A stretch of 20,272 nt of DNA from Piscirickettsiaceae bacterium (lineage in GTDB: Bacteria > Pseudomonadota > Gammaproteobacteria > Thiomicrospirales > Thiomicrospiraceae), in contig JALUXI010000049.1 of NCBI GenBank assembly GCA_027019045.1, positions 1 through 20,272 on the forward strand, given 5' to 3'. The translations under genes were made by a program, and so were the position numbers. Within the stretch, counting starts at the first letter, position 1. Every line of letters starts with the position of its first letter. Of this stretch, positions 1-6,636 are shown piece after piece. The notes below the pieces were generated by a model. The model had not been told where the DNA came from, made no database searches, and saw nothing but the letters and a program-made list of their open reading frames with translations.

Positions 1-1351
1 TTATAAGGATGTGATTATTAACCTGCTTGATACCCCAGGGCATGAGGATTTTTCTGAAGATACTTATCGAACACTGACGGCTGTGGATTCTGCTTTGATG
101 GTCATTGATGTGGCCAAAGGGGTGGAAGAGCGGACGATTAAGTTGATGGAAGTGTGTCGTCTGCGGGATACGCCAATTCTGACCTTTATAAACAAGCTTG
201 ATCGTGAAGGGCGAGATCCTATCGATTTGATGGATGAAGTGGAAGAGGTGCTGAAGATTGATTGTGCACCGATGACCTGGCCAATCGGGATGGGAAAACG
301 CTTTAAAGGGATTTACCATTTGGGGAATGACACTATTCGTCTATTTGAAAAGGCGGATGGTATCCATGCAGCGCAGGGTTTGCTGATTGAAGGCTTAAAC
401 AATCCACTCTTGGATGAGGTGTTAGGTGAGCAAGCAGAAGAGTTGCGGGATGAGATTGAATTAGTACGAGGCGCGAGTCATGAATTTGATTTGGAGAGAT
501 TCCTAAAGGGAGAGTTGACGCCCGTCTTTTTCGGCTCGGCGGTAAATAACTTCGGCTTGCAGGAATTGCTGGATGGTTTTGCTGATTATGCCCCCGCGCC
601 TGAAGGCCGAGGTGCAAAAGAGCGCTTTGTCTCAGCAGAAGAGCCTGAGTTGACCGGTTTTATTTTTAAAATTCAGGCGAATATGGATCCGCAGCACCGT
701 GACCGTGTGGCATTTATGCGGATTGTGTCGGGCAAGTTTGAGAAGGGGATGAAGCTCAAGCATGTTCGCATCGGCAAAGAGATCCGAGTAGCCAAAGCGA
801 TCACCTTCTTGGCGAATAAGCGGGAGCAGGCGGAAGAGGCCTATCCTGGGGATATTATCGGTTTACATAATCACGGCACCATTCAGATTGGCGATACCTT
901 TACCCAAGGTGAGGATTTGAAATTTACAGGGATTCCAAACTTTGCCCCTGAGTTGTTCCGCCGTGCGGTGCTGAAAGATCCGATGAAGATGAAAGCATTG
1001 CAAAAAGGACTGAAGCAGCTCTCGGAAGAGGGGGCAACTCAGTTGTTTCGTCCGATTGCGAATAATGATTTGATTTTGGGTGCAGTGGGAATCTTGCAGT
1101 TTGAAGTGGTGGCGCAACGCCTTAAGGACGAGTATAAAGTCACAGCACAGTTTGAGCCTGTCAATGTGGCGACGATTCGCTGGGTCTTGGGTGAGCCGTC
1201 TGAAATCGATAAGTTCTTGGCGAAGGTGCATGATAATGTGGCTTACGATGCGGCAGATCAGCTAGTCTATATTGCCCCAACAAGGGTAAACCTTCAATTG
1301 ACTGAGGAACGCTGGCCAAATCTACGGTTTGTTGCGACTCGAGAGCATTAG
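1..1351 (+). CDS. prfC: Peptide chain release factor 3 (partial, 5' end outside window)
   Basis: RF3 is the translational GTPase that removes RF1/RF2 from the ribosome after peptide release. The reading frame is open from base 2, so the gene begins upstream. About 449 codons are present, against a usual length near 530, so roughly 80 N-terminal residues, including the P-loop, are missing. The G3 motif DTPGHEDFSEDTYRTL and the G4 motif NKLDR are visible near the start. The RF3-typical stretches IQANMDPQHRDRVAFMR, YPGDIIGLHNHGTIQIGDTF and FTGIPNFAPELFRR follow, and the protein ends in the characteristic TREH. A GTG at 11 lies in frame but inside the G domain, so it is not the start. A strong hairpin terminator follows within 25 bases. 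Identification is secure from these motifs, which are all seen directly. Confidence 0.97.
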   Translation, partial: YKDVIINLLDTPGHEDFSEDTYRTLTAVDSALMVIDVAKGVEERTIKLMEVCRLRDTPILTFINKLDREGRDPIDLMDEVEEVLKIDCAPMTWPIGMGKRFKGIYHLGNDTIRLFEKADGIHAAQGLLIEGLNNPLLDEVLGEQAEELRDEIELVRGASHEFDLERFLKGELTPVFFGSAVNNFGLQELLDGFADYAPAPEGRGAKERFVSAEEPELTGFIFKIQANMDPQHRDRVAFMRIVSGKFEKGMKLKHVRIGKEIRVAKAITFLANKREQAEEAYPGDIIGLHNHGTIQIGDTFTQGEDLKFTGIPNFAPELFRRAVLKDPMKMKALQKGLKQLSEEGATQLFRPIANNDLILGAVGILQFEVVAQRLKDEYKVTAQFEPVNVATIRWVLGEPSEIDKFLAKVHDNVAYDAADQLVYIAPTRVNLQLTEERWPNLRFVATREH

Positions 1352-1374
1352 TCTTGAGTCAATACCCGAAGATG

Positions 1375-1410
1375 AAAAAGCCACTTTTGATTCATAAAAG
1401 TGGCTTTTTT
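1375..1410. terminator. Bidirectional rho-independent terminator between prfC and the small minus-strand gene
   Basis: A perfect 14-bp stem (1375-1388 with 1396-1409) encloses a 7-base loop. The arm pair begins with A's and ends with T's, so both strands show a stem followed by a T tract. On the plus strand it lies 24 bases after the prfC stop. On the minus strand it lies 10 bases after the stop of the small gene at 1420-1608. Confidence 0.9.
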
Positions 1411-1419
1411 ATTTTGTAT

Positions 1420-1608
1420 TTAATCATCCAGCGTTTCAAGGTTGTTTTTGACTTGAAGGGTATTGAATGAATTTTTTGTTGCTTGAGAAGTATGTTGTAC
1501 TTTGGTGGATTGGTCATGTGTCTTTTCAATGCCTTGAGAGGGGTGCGTAGTTGGGGTAACTTGTTGGGTGGCGAAAAGAGAAAGAAAGAGACCGGTTGTA
1601 AAGTTCAT
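1420..1608 (-). CDS. Small hypothetical protein, 62 aa
   Basis: I do not recognise this gene. The start ATG at 1608 is chosen because a GGAAA Shine-Dalgarno stretch lies 7-8 bases upstream. An upstream TTG would give 86 aa but lies above the predicted transcription start. The protein begins with a short hydrophobic stretch (MNFTTGLFLSLFA) without the basic residues of a classical signal peptide. It continues as a polar Thr/Gln/Asn/His-rich tail ending in ETLDD. What supports expression is the context: a near-consensus sigma70 promoter at 1640-1668 on the same strand and a terminator 10 bases past the stop, making a self-contained transcription unit. It could instead be a non-coding RNA of about 220-250 nt. 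The coding call is therefore moderate. Confidence 0.5.
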   Translation of the reverse strand: MNFTTGLFLSLFATQQVTPTTHPSQGIEKTHDQSTKVQHTSQATKNSFNTLQVKNNLETLDD

Positions 1609-1639
1609 CGTGATGTTTCCTTTTTTGTTGACGGGTTCT

Positions 1640-1668
1640 ATTGTAGGTGAGAAAAATAAAGTAGTCAA
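1640..1668 (-). promoter_or_regulatory. Sigma70 promoter of the small minus-strand gene
   Basis: On the minus strand TTGACT (1663-1668) is followed by exactly 17 bases and then TACAAT (1640-1645). Each hexamer has one mismatch to consensus. Transcription would start near 1633, giving a leader of about 25 nt before the ATG at 1608. It is one of the best promoter matches I see in the window. Confidence 0.7.
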
Positions 1669-1710
1669 TAAAAATGTCAATTTTTTACATTATTAAAAAT
1701 GGAAGAAGAA

Positions 1711-2052
1711 ATGGGAATTAAAGAAAAAGTTCAGCAAGAACGAAATTGGTGTTATTGGGATGAGTCGGCTGAAGCGCCTGTTTTGGTATTGAATGTATTG
1801 GGTCACCCGAATGCGAAGCAGGATAAAATCACTAAACCGACGGATTCAGGGAAACAGCTCAATATCTTTGTGCAGGCCAAGCCAAGATTGGGTAAGGCAA
1901 CCGAGTATATGTTACGGTTTTTGGCACCTCAATTTGGGGTGCAGCCTTCAGATATTGAAGTGGTGTTTGGTATGCGAAATGTGAATAAGCAATTGCGTAT
2001 CCATCAGCCCCAAGAATTCCCTAAGGTGATTGAACGCCATCTTCAAAGTTAA
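1711..2052 (+). CDS. DUF167 (YggU-type) family protein
   Basis: This is a small protein of the DUF167/YggU family, conserved in bacteria, archaea and eukaryotes and without an established biochemical function. From the ATG at 1711 it is 113 aa. The family core is seen at about residues 24-110: a first strand VLVLNV, then LNIFVQAKPRLGKATEYMLRFLA (compare the family pattern of strand, Pro, Gly/Ala-rich turn, helix), then the segment SDIEVVFGMRNVNKQLRI. I prefer 1711 to the in-frame ATG at 1699 because GGAAG lies 5 bases before 1711, while 1699 has no Shine-Dalgarno sequence. An N-terminal extension of about 20 residues precedes the domain. The gene converges with the phosphodiesterase gene: the two stops are 14 bases apart with no terminator between them. 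Confidence 0.8.
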   Translation: MGIKEKVQQERNWCYWDESAEAPVLVLNVLGHPNAKQDKITKPTDSGKQLNIFVQAKPRLGKATEYMLRFLAPQFGVQPSDIEVVFGMRNVNKQLRIHQPQEFPKVIERHLQS

Positions 2053-2066
2053 AATAAGGTGGGTGG

Positions 2067-3245
2067 TTACTCATTGTCCTCGTACATCTGAGCATTCATT
2101 AGTCCCTCATCTTCAAGGTGTTGTAACATGGCAATGACCATGCTGGATTGAACGGCCAGTGCCTGCATTAGTTTAATCACTTCTTGTTTAGGTTTGCCTG
2201 ATAGTGCTGCTTCAAGTAATTTTTTGCCTGCTTTGTGAAAGTCGGCATGGGGAATATCTAAATCCTGAAAGGTCTTAGAGTCTTTAAAAATAGTGGCATC
2301 TTTAGAGTGATACCAGCAGCCTAGGCGACATTTAGTGTGATCAAGTTCGGGACATTCTGATGGGTTGTAGCTTTGCACTCCTTCTTTTTGAATTTTTAGT
2401 ACCAGCTTGATCATTTTTTGACGCCATTCCATATGGTCTTGTTGTGCCAAATGAATCAGTCCCACGGGAAGTCCAGACCATGATTTGTCTTCTGCAAGAA
2501 AGGTCATGGCATCTTCTACATTGAGGCCTTTGGCAATATAGAAGCCTTGGACTTCATTGCAGCCTAAACTCATTAAGGTATTATAATTTTCTCTGTCTTC
2601 GACCCCTTCAGCAATGACTTTGAGTCCCATTTTGTGTCCTAATCGAATGCTGGAATCAACAATGTCATGGCATTTTGGGGAGTTAGAAATACGGTCAATA
2701 AAAGTTTTGTCTAGTTTGAGGGTTGTGAAGGGCCAAGCGCTGAAAGCTTCTAAGGAGGAGTAGCCAGTGCCATAATCGTCCATGGCGATTGAAATGCCCA
2801 GTTCTTGTAGCTTAACTAATTTTTCTTTGATGATGTCGTTATGCAGGAGTTCTACCGTTTCTGTAATTTCAATTTCTAATTGGTTAGGTTGGATGATTTG
2901 ATTGTTGACTGCCGTGATAATGTCATTAAAGAATTCATTATCTTCAAAATCAATAGGAGTCACATTGAATGAGATGGTGAGTTCTGGCTTAACAGATAAA
3001 AAGAGCGGTGCATCAGTGAGCAGTTTTTTAAGCATGTGCCGTGAGAGGAGAGAGATAATGCCAGATTTTTCAGCTACTTCGATAAATTGGTTTGGCATGA
3101 TGAGTGTGTCGCCTTTCTCCCACCGAATCAAAGCCTCAAATCCTGCTATCTTTCCAGTTATCAATGAAATTTTAGGTTGATAGACAAAGAAAAATTCATC
3201 ATTTTCAATGGCTTTAGCAATGGTTGTCGGGGTGATTCGAATCAT
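2067..3245 (-). CDS. c-di-GMP phosphodiesterase, EAL domain with C-terminal CZB zinc-binding domain
   Basis: This is a predicted soluble cytoplasmic phosphodiesterase of 392 aa that hydrolyses cyclic di-GMP. The EAL domain spans about 5-250 with the catalytic set in place: E37-A-L, N94, E126 in EITE, D156-D157 in DDYGTGYSS, K177 in LKLD, E213 in AEGVE and Q233 in VQGF. It should therefore be active. Residues 265-380 fit the CZB (chemoreceptor zinc-binding) domain: H271-x2-W274, C306-R-L-G-C-W311, and H333-x3-H337. These match the His/Cys/His/His zinc site known from E. coli DgcZ. No membrane segment or other sensor is seen. The start ATG at 3245 follows AGGA at 9 bases. The open frame continues upstream, but it overlaps mgtE and is not protein-like. 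The gene lies 53 bases after mgtE, so co-transcription is likely. Confidence 0.9.
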   Translation of the reverse strand: MIRITPTTIAKAIENDEFFFVYQPKISLITGKIAGFEALIRWEKGDTLIMPNQFIEVAEKSGIISLLSRHMLKKLLTDAPLFLSVKPELTISFNVTPIDFEDNEFFNDIITAVNNQIIQPNQLEIEITETVELLHNDIIKEKLVKLQELGISIAMDDYGTGYSSLEAFSAWPFTTLKLDKTFIDRISNSPKCHDIVDSSIRLGHKMGLKVIAEGVEDRENYNTLMSLGCNEVQGFYIAKGLNVEDAMTFLAEDKSWSGLPVGLIHLAQQDHMEWRQKMIKLVLKIQKEGVQSYNPSECPELDHTKCRLGCWYHSKDATIFKDSKTFQDLDIPHADFHKAGKKLLEAALSGKPKQEVIKLMQALAVQSSMVIAMLQHLEDEGLMNAQMYEDNE

Positions 3246-3298
3246 AGATAGTGTTCCTGAAGTAGGCTGATAAAAGATAAAGCACTCAGACTTCCATT

Positions 3299-4660
3299 CT
3301 ATTTGAGAAGCAACCAAGTGGCAAGTCCTAAGAAAACAAAAAAACCGAGGGTATCGGTTACGGTAGTAAGGAGGAGTCCTGAAGCCAGTGCAGGGTCTAT
3401 TTTTAAGCGGTGTAGAATGAGCGGAATCAGCGCACCTGCAAGGGCGGCGGCAATGAGGTTGATCATCATCGCGGCAGAGAAAATCCCTGCCAATGAGAGG
3501 TCTTGGTACAGATAGGCGACAGCGACACCGGTTAACACCGCCCAAGTTAAGCCATTTAAGAAGCCGACAGCGAGTTCTTTCAATAGGAGGGCTCGGCTGT
3601 TGCTTGGGGTAAGTTTACCTGTGGCGATGGCTCGAATGACGATGGTGGCGGTTTGAGTTCCTGCAATACCACCCATGCTGGCGATGATGGGCATCAGCAC
3701 GGCTAGGGCGACAATTTGCTGAATGGTGCCATCAAATAGGCCAATGACCATAGAGGCTGCGATGGCGGTTAGCAGGTTAATGCCTAGCCAAAAGGTACGG
3801 CGTTTGGCGGATTTAACGGGTGGCGCAAAGAGATCTTCATCCTCATCCAAACCGGCACTGGCCATCTGCGCATGTTCTGCTTCTTCACGAATGATGTCGA
3901 CCACATCATCAACGGTAATACGACCGAGTAAAATGCCATTTTCATCAACGACGGGTGCCGCAATCAAATCGTATTTTTCAAATAGATGTGCCACCTCTTT
4001 GGTTGGGGTGAAAGCTTTAATGCTGGGTTGGCTTTTATCGACCAATTGGCTGATGAGCGTGTCTTCGTCATGGGTGAGCAGTTCGGTAATGGGTAGCACA
4101 CCGACGAAATAACCTTTACGATCTTGAACATAGAGTTCGTGCATATTGTCGGGTAATTTCCCGAGTTTACGCAGATAGCGTAATACCACACCCACGGTGA
4201 CATCTTCTCGCACTGCCACGAGGTCGGTATTCATTAACCCACCCGCGGTATCTTCGGGGTAGCGTAGGGCTTTTTCTACGGCTTGTCGTTCATTATCATC
4301 GAGTGCTTGAAGAACTTTCTCCTTATCATTTTCTTCTAGAGATTGAACTAAATCGGTCAGTTCGTCCGTTTCCAAGTCTTCCGCCATTTCAACGATTTCA
4401 TGATCTTCCAATCGTTCAAGCAGGGTGCTTTTAACCTCGTCATTCAGGTGACCAACGACTTCCCCTTGAATGTCTGGTGGGAGTTGATCCCACAGGGGGT
4501 TTCGTTGTTCTGGCGGGGTGGCTTCAAGAATTTCTGCAATATCCTCTTCAGAGAGCGCTTGAAGCAGGGTTTGTAGCGTATTTTGATCACCTGCATCTAA
4601 TGCTTTGAGGAGTTGTTCGGTCAGGGTCGCTTTATCTGAAGAAAGGAGTTTTTCGCTCAT
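3299..4660 (-). CDS. mgtE: Magnesium transporter MgtE
   Basis: MgtE is a dimeric inner-membrane Mg2+ channel gated by cytoplasmic Mg2+ binding. The 453-aa protein has the full architecture. The acidic helical N domain covers about 1-135, ending in the family motif YPEDTAGGLM (134-143). A CBS pair covers about 145-260. An acidic linker helix leads to five membrane helices from about 290. The pore-family motif GGIAGTQTAT is at 330-339, and the pore aspartate is D436 in TVTDTLGFF (D432 in the Thermus protein). Length and motifs are normal, so it should be functional. It follows hpf but is separated from it by the hpf terminator, which lies only 30 bases before this start. No good promoter is visible in that gap. 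The Shine-Dalgarno sequence is weak (GAG). Confidence 0.95.
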   Translation of the reverse strand: MSEKLLSSDKATLTEQLLKALDAGDQNTLQTLLQALSEEDIAEILEATPPEQRNPLWDQLPPDIQGEVVGHLNDEVKSTLLERLEDHEIVEMAEDLETDELTDLVQSLEENDKEKVLQALDDNERQAVEKALRYPEDTAGGLMNTDLVAVREDVTVGVVLRYLRKLGKLPDNMHELYVQDRKGYFVGVLPITELLTHDEDTLISQLVDKSQPSIKAFTPTKEVAHLFEKYDLIAAPVVDENGILLGRITVDDVVDIIREEAEHAQMASAGLDEDEDLFAPPVKSAKRRTFWLGINLLTAIAASMVIGLFDGTIQQIVALAVLMPIIASMGGIAGTQTATIVIRAIATGKLTPSNSRALLLKELAVGFLNGLTWAVLTGVAVAYLYQDLSLAGIFSAAMMINLIAAALAGALIPLILHRLKIDPALASGLLLTTVTDTLGFFVFLGLATWLLLK

Positions 4661-4690
4661 GATTGAGGCTCAGGTTTGGAGGTTAGGCAT

Positions 4691-4716
4691 AAAAAAGGGC
4701 TTCCAAAGAAGCCCTT
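4691..4716 (-). terminator. Rho-independent terminator after hpf
   Basis: A perfect 9-bp stem (4695-4703 with 4708-4716) with a 4-base loop is followed on the minus strand by six T's (4691-4696). It lies 35 bases past the hpf stop and 30 bases before the mgtE start. There is no T tract on the plus strand, so it acts only in the minus direction. Confidence 0.85.
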
Positions 4717-4751
4717 ACTTTGAAGGGAAAAAGGATCTATTTAGCGCTTTC

Positions 4752-5090
4752 TTAAGCTTCTTCAGCAGCCTCAATGCTGTTGACCCCGCCTGTTTTTTGT
4801 TTATGATCGGTCATTTTTTCTTTATATTTTAGGATTTGACGGTCAAGTTTATCGACCATGCTGTCAATGGCAGCATACATGTCGTCCTTTTCATCTTTGG
4901 CGAAGAAGTTGTTGTTTGGAACATGGATTTCCGCTTCTGCTCGTTGAACCTTATGAGGTTCAACGGTTAAAACAACATTGGCACGGGTGGCGTGGTCAAA
5001 GTGACGAGTTAGCTTTTGCATTTTTTCTTTGATGTGTTCACGAAGGCCGTCGGTGATGTCAATGTGATGTCCAGTAATATTGATTTGCAT
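4752..5090 (-). CDS. hpf: Ribosome hibernation promoting factor (short HPF)
   Basis: HPF binds the 30S subunit in stationary phase and promotes 100S ribosome dimers or stabilises idle ribosomes. The 112-aa protein has the S30AE/YfiA fold signature: MQINITGHHIDITDGLREHI at the start, a central strand ANVVLTVEPHKVQRAEAEIHVP, and the helix DDMYAAIDSMVDKLDRQILKYKEK. The length is that of the short form, with a short C-terminal tail of about 20 residues and no long-HPF dimerisation domain. GGAG lies 10 bases before the ATG. In many gammaproteobacteria the gene follows rpoN and precedes ptsN; here neither neighbour is present. It has its own leader, with a predicted hairpin and a candidate promoter, and its own terminator, so it is probably transcribed alone. 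Confidence 0.93.
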   Translation of the reverse strand: MQINITGHHIDITDGLREHIKEKMQKLTRHFDHATRANVVLTVEPHKVQRAEAEIHVPNNNFFAKDEKDDMYAAIDSMVDKLDRQILKYKEKMTDHKQKTGGVNSIEAAEEA

Positions 5091-5111
5091 AATCTGTTTT
5101 CTCCTAATTGT

Positions 5112-5140
5112 CCTATTTAATGTGATCTTTACTAAATAGG
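5112..5140 (-). promoter_or_regulatory. Predicted hairpin in the hpf leader, just upstream of the ribosome binding site
   Basis: CCTATTTA (5112-5119) and TAAATAGG (5133-5140) form a perfect 8-bp inverted repeat around a 13-base loop. On the hpf transcript the stem ends only a few bases before the AGGAG ribosome binding site. About 20-30 nt upstream in the same leader is CACCTCCTTT (5162-5171 on the minus strand), which could pair with AGGAG. The structure is seen; any regulatory role is inferred. Confidence 0.4.
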
Positions 5141-5219
5141 GATGATTGATGTTAACTCAAGAAAGGAGGTGTTATTTAATGTTCTTGCACCAAATGGTTC
5201 ATTGAGCTCTTTCGGTTTT

Positions 5220-5248
5220 AGTATAGCATGGTTTGCACTTTATCAGCA
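5220..5248 (-). promoter_or_regulatory. hpf: Candidate extended -10 promoter for hpf
   Basis: On the minus strand TGC directly precedes TATACT (5220-5225), an extended -10 element. The -35 position (5243-5248, TGCTGA) is poor, as is common for extended -10 promoters. The leader to the hpf ATG would be about 120 nt. The promoter begins 12 bases from the end of the repeat fragment at 5260-5298. Confidence 0.45.
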
Positions 5249-5259
5249 CGCCCTTATTG

Positions 5260-5298
5260 CCCAAATCCTTAGATAGAAATCGGCAAATTGCCCCACTC
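5260..5298 (+). repeat. Truncated copy of the 9506-9666 repeat element (one terminus only)
   Basis: These 39 bases match 9506-9544 with a single difference (T for C at 5270). The match covers the whole 24-bp terminal inverted repeat plus 15 internal bases, including GGCAAATTGCC, and then stops abruptly. It starts 12 bases beyond the lptB stop codon (5310-5312). No opposite terminus is found nearby, so it is a remnant or solo end. Confidence 0.85.
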
Positions 5299-5309
5299 AT
5301 GCAAAGCGC

Positions 5310-6032
5310 TCATTGAAAGTCTTCTCCCAAGTAAACTTGTCGTACTTTGGGGTGAGACAGAATCTCTTCAGGGGTGCCTGTGGCAAGGATAGTGCCTGCG
5401 TGCAGGATGTAGGCGGTATCACATACGCCGAGGGTTTCTCGGACATTGTGGTCGGTAATCAGAATGCCGATCTCTTTGTCTTTGAGATGGCGAATAATGT
5501 TTTGGATGTCTTTGACGGAGATGGGGTCTACGCCCGCAAAGGGTTCATCGAGGAGAATAAATTTGGGTTCCATTGCCAGTGCTCGAGCGATTTCGACTCG
5601 ACGGCGTTCGCCACCTGAGAGGGCTTGCCCAAGTTGGGTGGTGATGTGACTGATTTGGAGGTCATCAATCAGGGCTTCATATTTTTGATTGCGTTCGTCT
5701 CGACTGAGTTCAGGACGCATCTCTAAAATGGCCATGATGTTTTCTTTCACCGTGAGCTTGCGAAAAACCGAGGCTTCTTGTGGCAGATAGCCAATGCCTT
5801 TTTTGGCTCTTTCATGAATGGGAAGGAGCGAGATCTCTTCGTCATCTAGGTAGATTTCGCCATCATCGTTTTCTACCAAGCCTGTCATCATATAAAAGGT
5901 GGTGGTTTTGCCTGCGCCATTGGGACCGAGTAAACCAGCGACTTGTCCACTAAATACATCAATATCTACAGAGGTGACAACGACCCGTTTTTTATAGCTT
6001 TTGGCCAGTCCTCGAGCATAAAAGTGTGCCAT
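5310..6032 (-). CDS. lptB: LPS export ABC transporter ATPase LptB
   Basis: LptB is the cytoplasmic ATPase that drives extraction of LPS from the inner membrane by LptFG and its passage along the LptC-LptA-LptDE bridge. The 240-aa protein has all ABC motifs: Walker A GPNGAGKTT (36-44), Q-loop Q85, signature LSGGE (138-142), Walker B FILLDEP (158-164) followed by the LptB-typical FAGVDP, and switch H195. The C-terminal VYLGEDFQ is the family's usual end. The start overlaps the lptA stop by one base (TAATG), indicating translational coupling. LptF and LptG are not in this window, as is usual. Just past the stop lies a mobile-element fragment rather than rpoN. Confidence 0.97.
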   Translation of the reverse strand: MAHFYARGLAKSYKKRVVVTSVDIDVFSGQVAGLLGPNGAGKTTTFYMMTGLVENDDGEIYLDDEEISLLPIHERAKKGIGYLPQEASVFRKLTVKENIMAILEMRPELSRDERNQKYEALIDDLQISHITTQLGQALSGGERRRVEIARALAMEPKFILLDEPFAGVDPISVKDIQNIIRHLKDKEIGILITDHNVRETLGVCDTAYILHAGTILATGTPEEILSHPKVRQVYLGEDFQ

Positions 6033-6625
6033 TATTGAACTCCTTTGGGCTGTTTCAAGCCTTCAGGACTGGTAATTCTGGTATTTTTTTCAGTTTTTGT
6101 GGTTTTTTCTTTTTTGGATGGCGTATTTTGTTCTGGTTGGATAATGACATGCACCCGTTCTTTGTCTGTTGGTGTACTATGAGCCTCTAGGGTTTGTTGT
6201 TTGAGGTTATAAAAGAGTTCGGCCCCTGAAATCTGGTTGGTTTTTCCTTGTTGAACAAAGGCGTTACCGATGAGGTGAAGTGTTTTGCTCTTTGCATCGT
6301 AGGTGATGTGTTGGGCGTACCCTGAGAGCCATTTCTGCTCATCGGCGAGAAACTTTTTAAAGTGAGCAGGGTGTCCGAATACTTCTACGGTTTGGATTTT
6401 TTGGTTAGGGTGAAGCAAAAAGACTTTGCTTCCTTTGAGGGTGAGGCTGCCTTGGGTAATGATGACATGGCCTGTGTAGATGCTTTTGCCCTGCTGATTG
6501 GAAAAGAGTAGGCGGTCAGCTTGGATGTCGATAGGTTTTTGGGCATCTGGGTCTGTTTGTGTATTTGATTTGGCAAGCGTGGTGGTACTGAACAGCAGGG
6601 CTAAAAGAAAAATAAATGATTTCAT
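6032..6625 (-). CDS. lptA: Periplasmic LPS-bridge protein LptA
   Basis: LptA polymerises into the periplasmic beta-jellyroll bridge that carries LPS to the outer membrane. The 197-aa precursor has a Sec signal peptide (hydrophobic MKSFIFLLALLFSTTTLA, predicted cut after residue 18). An OstA/LptA beta-strand domain covers about 31-160 (IDIQADRLLF, SIYTGHVIITQGSLTLKG, TYDAKSKTLHLIGNAFVQQG, ISGAELFYNL). A low-complexity Lys/Thr/Glu-rich tail of about 35 residues follows, as in many LptA proteins. It is flanked by lptC (11 bases away) and lptB (1-base overlap), which confirms the assignment. All parts appear intact. Confidence 0.93.
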   Translation of the reverse strand: MKSFIFLLALLFSTTTLAKSNTQTDPDAQKPIDIQADRLLFSNQQGKSIYTGHVIITQGSLTLKGSKVFLLHPNQKIQTVEVFGHPAHFKKFLADEQKWLSGYAQHITYDAKSKTLHLIGNAFVQQGKTNQISGAELFYNLKQQTLEAHSTPTDKERVHVIIQPEQNTPSKKEKTTKTEKNTRITSPEGLKQPKGVQ

Positions 6626-6636
6626 GGTGGCTCTTA

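Noticed and set aside
1628..1657. Plus-strand promoter for the DUF167 gene (TTGACG at 1628)
   Set aside because: The -35 is good, but no acceptable -10 lies at 16-18 bases, so I did not annotate it.
3246..3545. N-terminal extension of the EAL protein by 100 residues
   Set aside because: The frame is open, but the translation is Arg/Cys/Pro-rich and lies antiparallel in frame-shadow of mgtE on the same strand. The ATG at 3245 has a good ribosome site and begins right at the EAL domain.
3723..4112. 129-codon plus-strand frame opposite mgtE
   Set aside because: It is Ser/Met-rich shadow translation of the CBS and linker region of mgtE.
5231..5245. CACTTTATC shared between the hpf upstream region and the inside of the 9506-9666 element
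   Set aside because: Only nine A+T-rich bases match, and they lie on the wrong side of the terminal repeat for a co-linear copy, so chance is likely.
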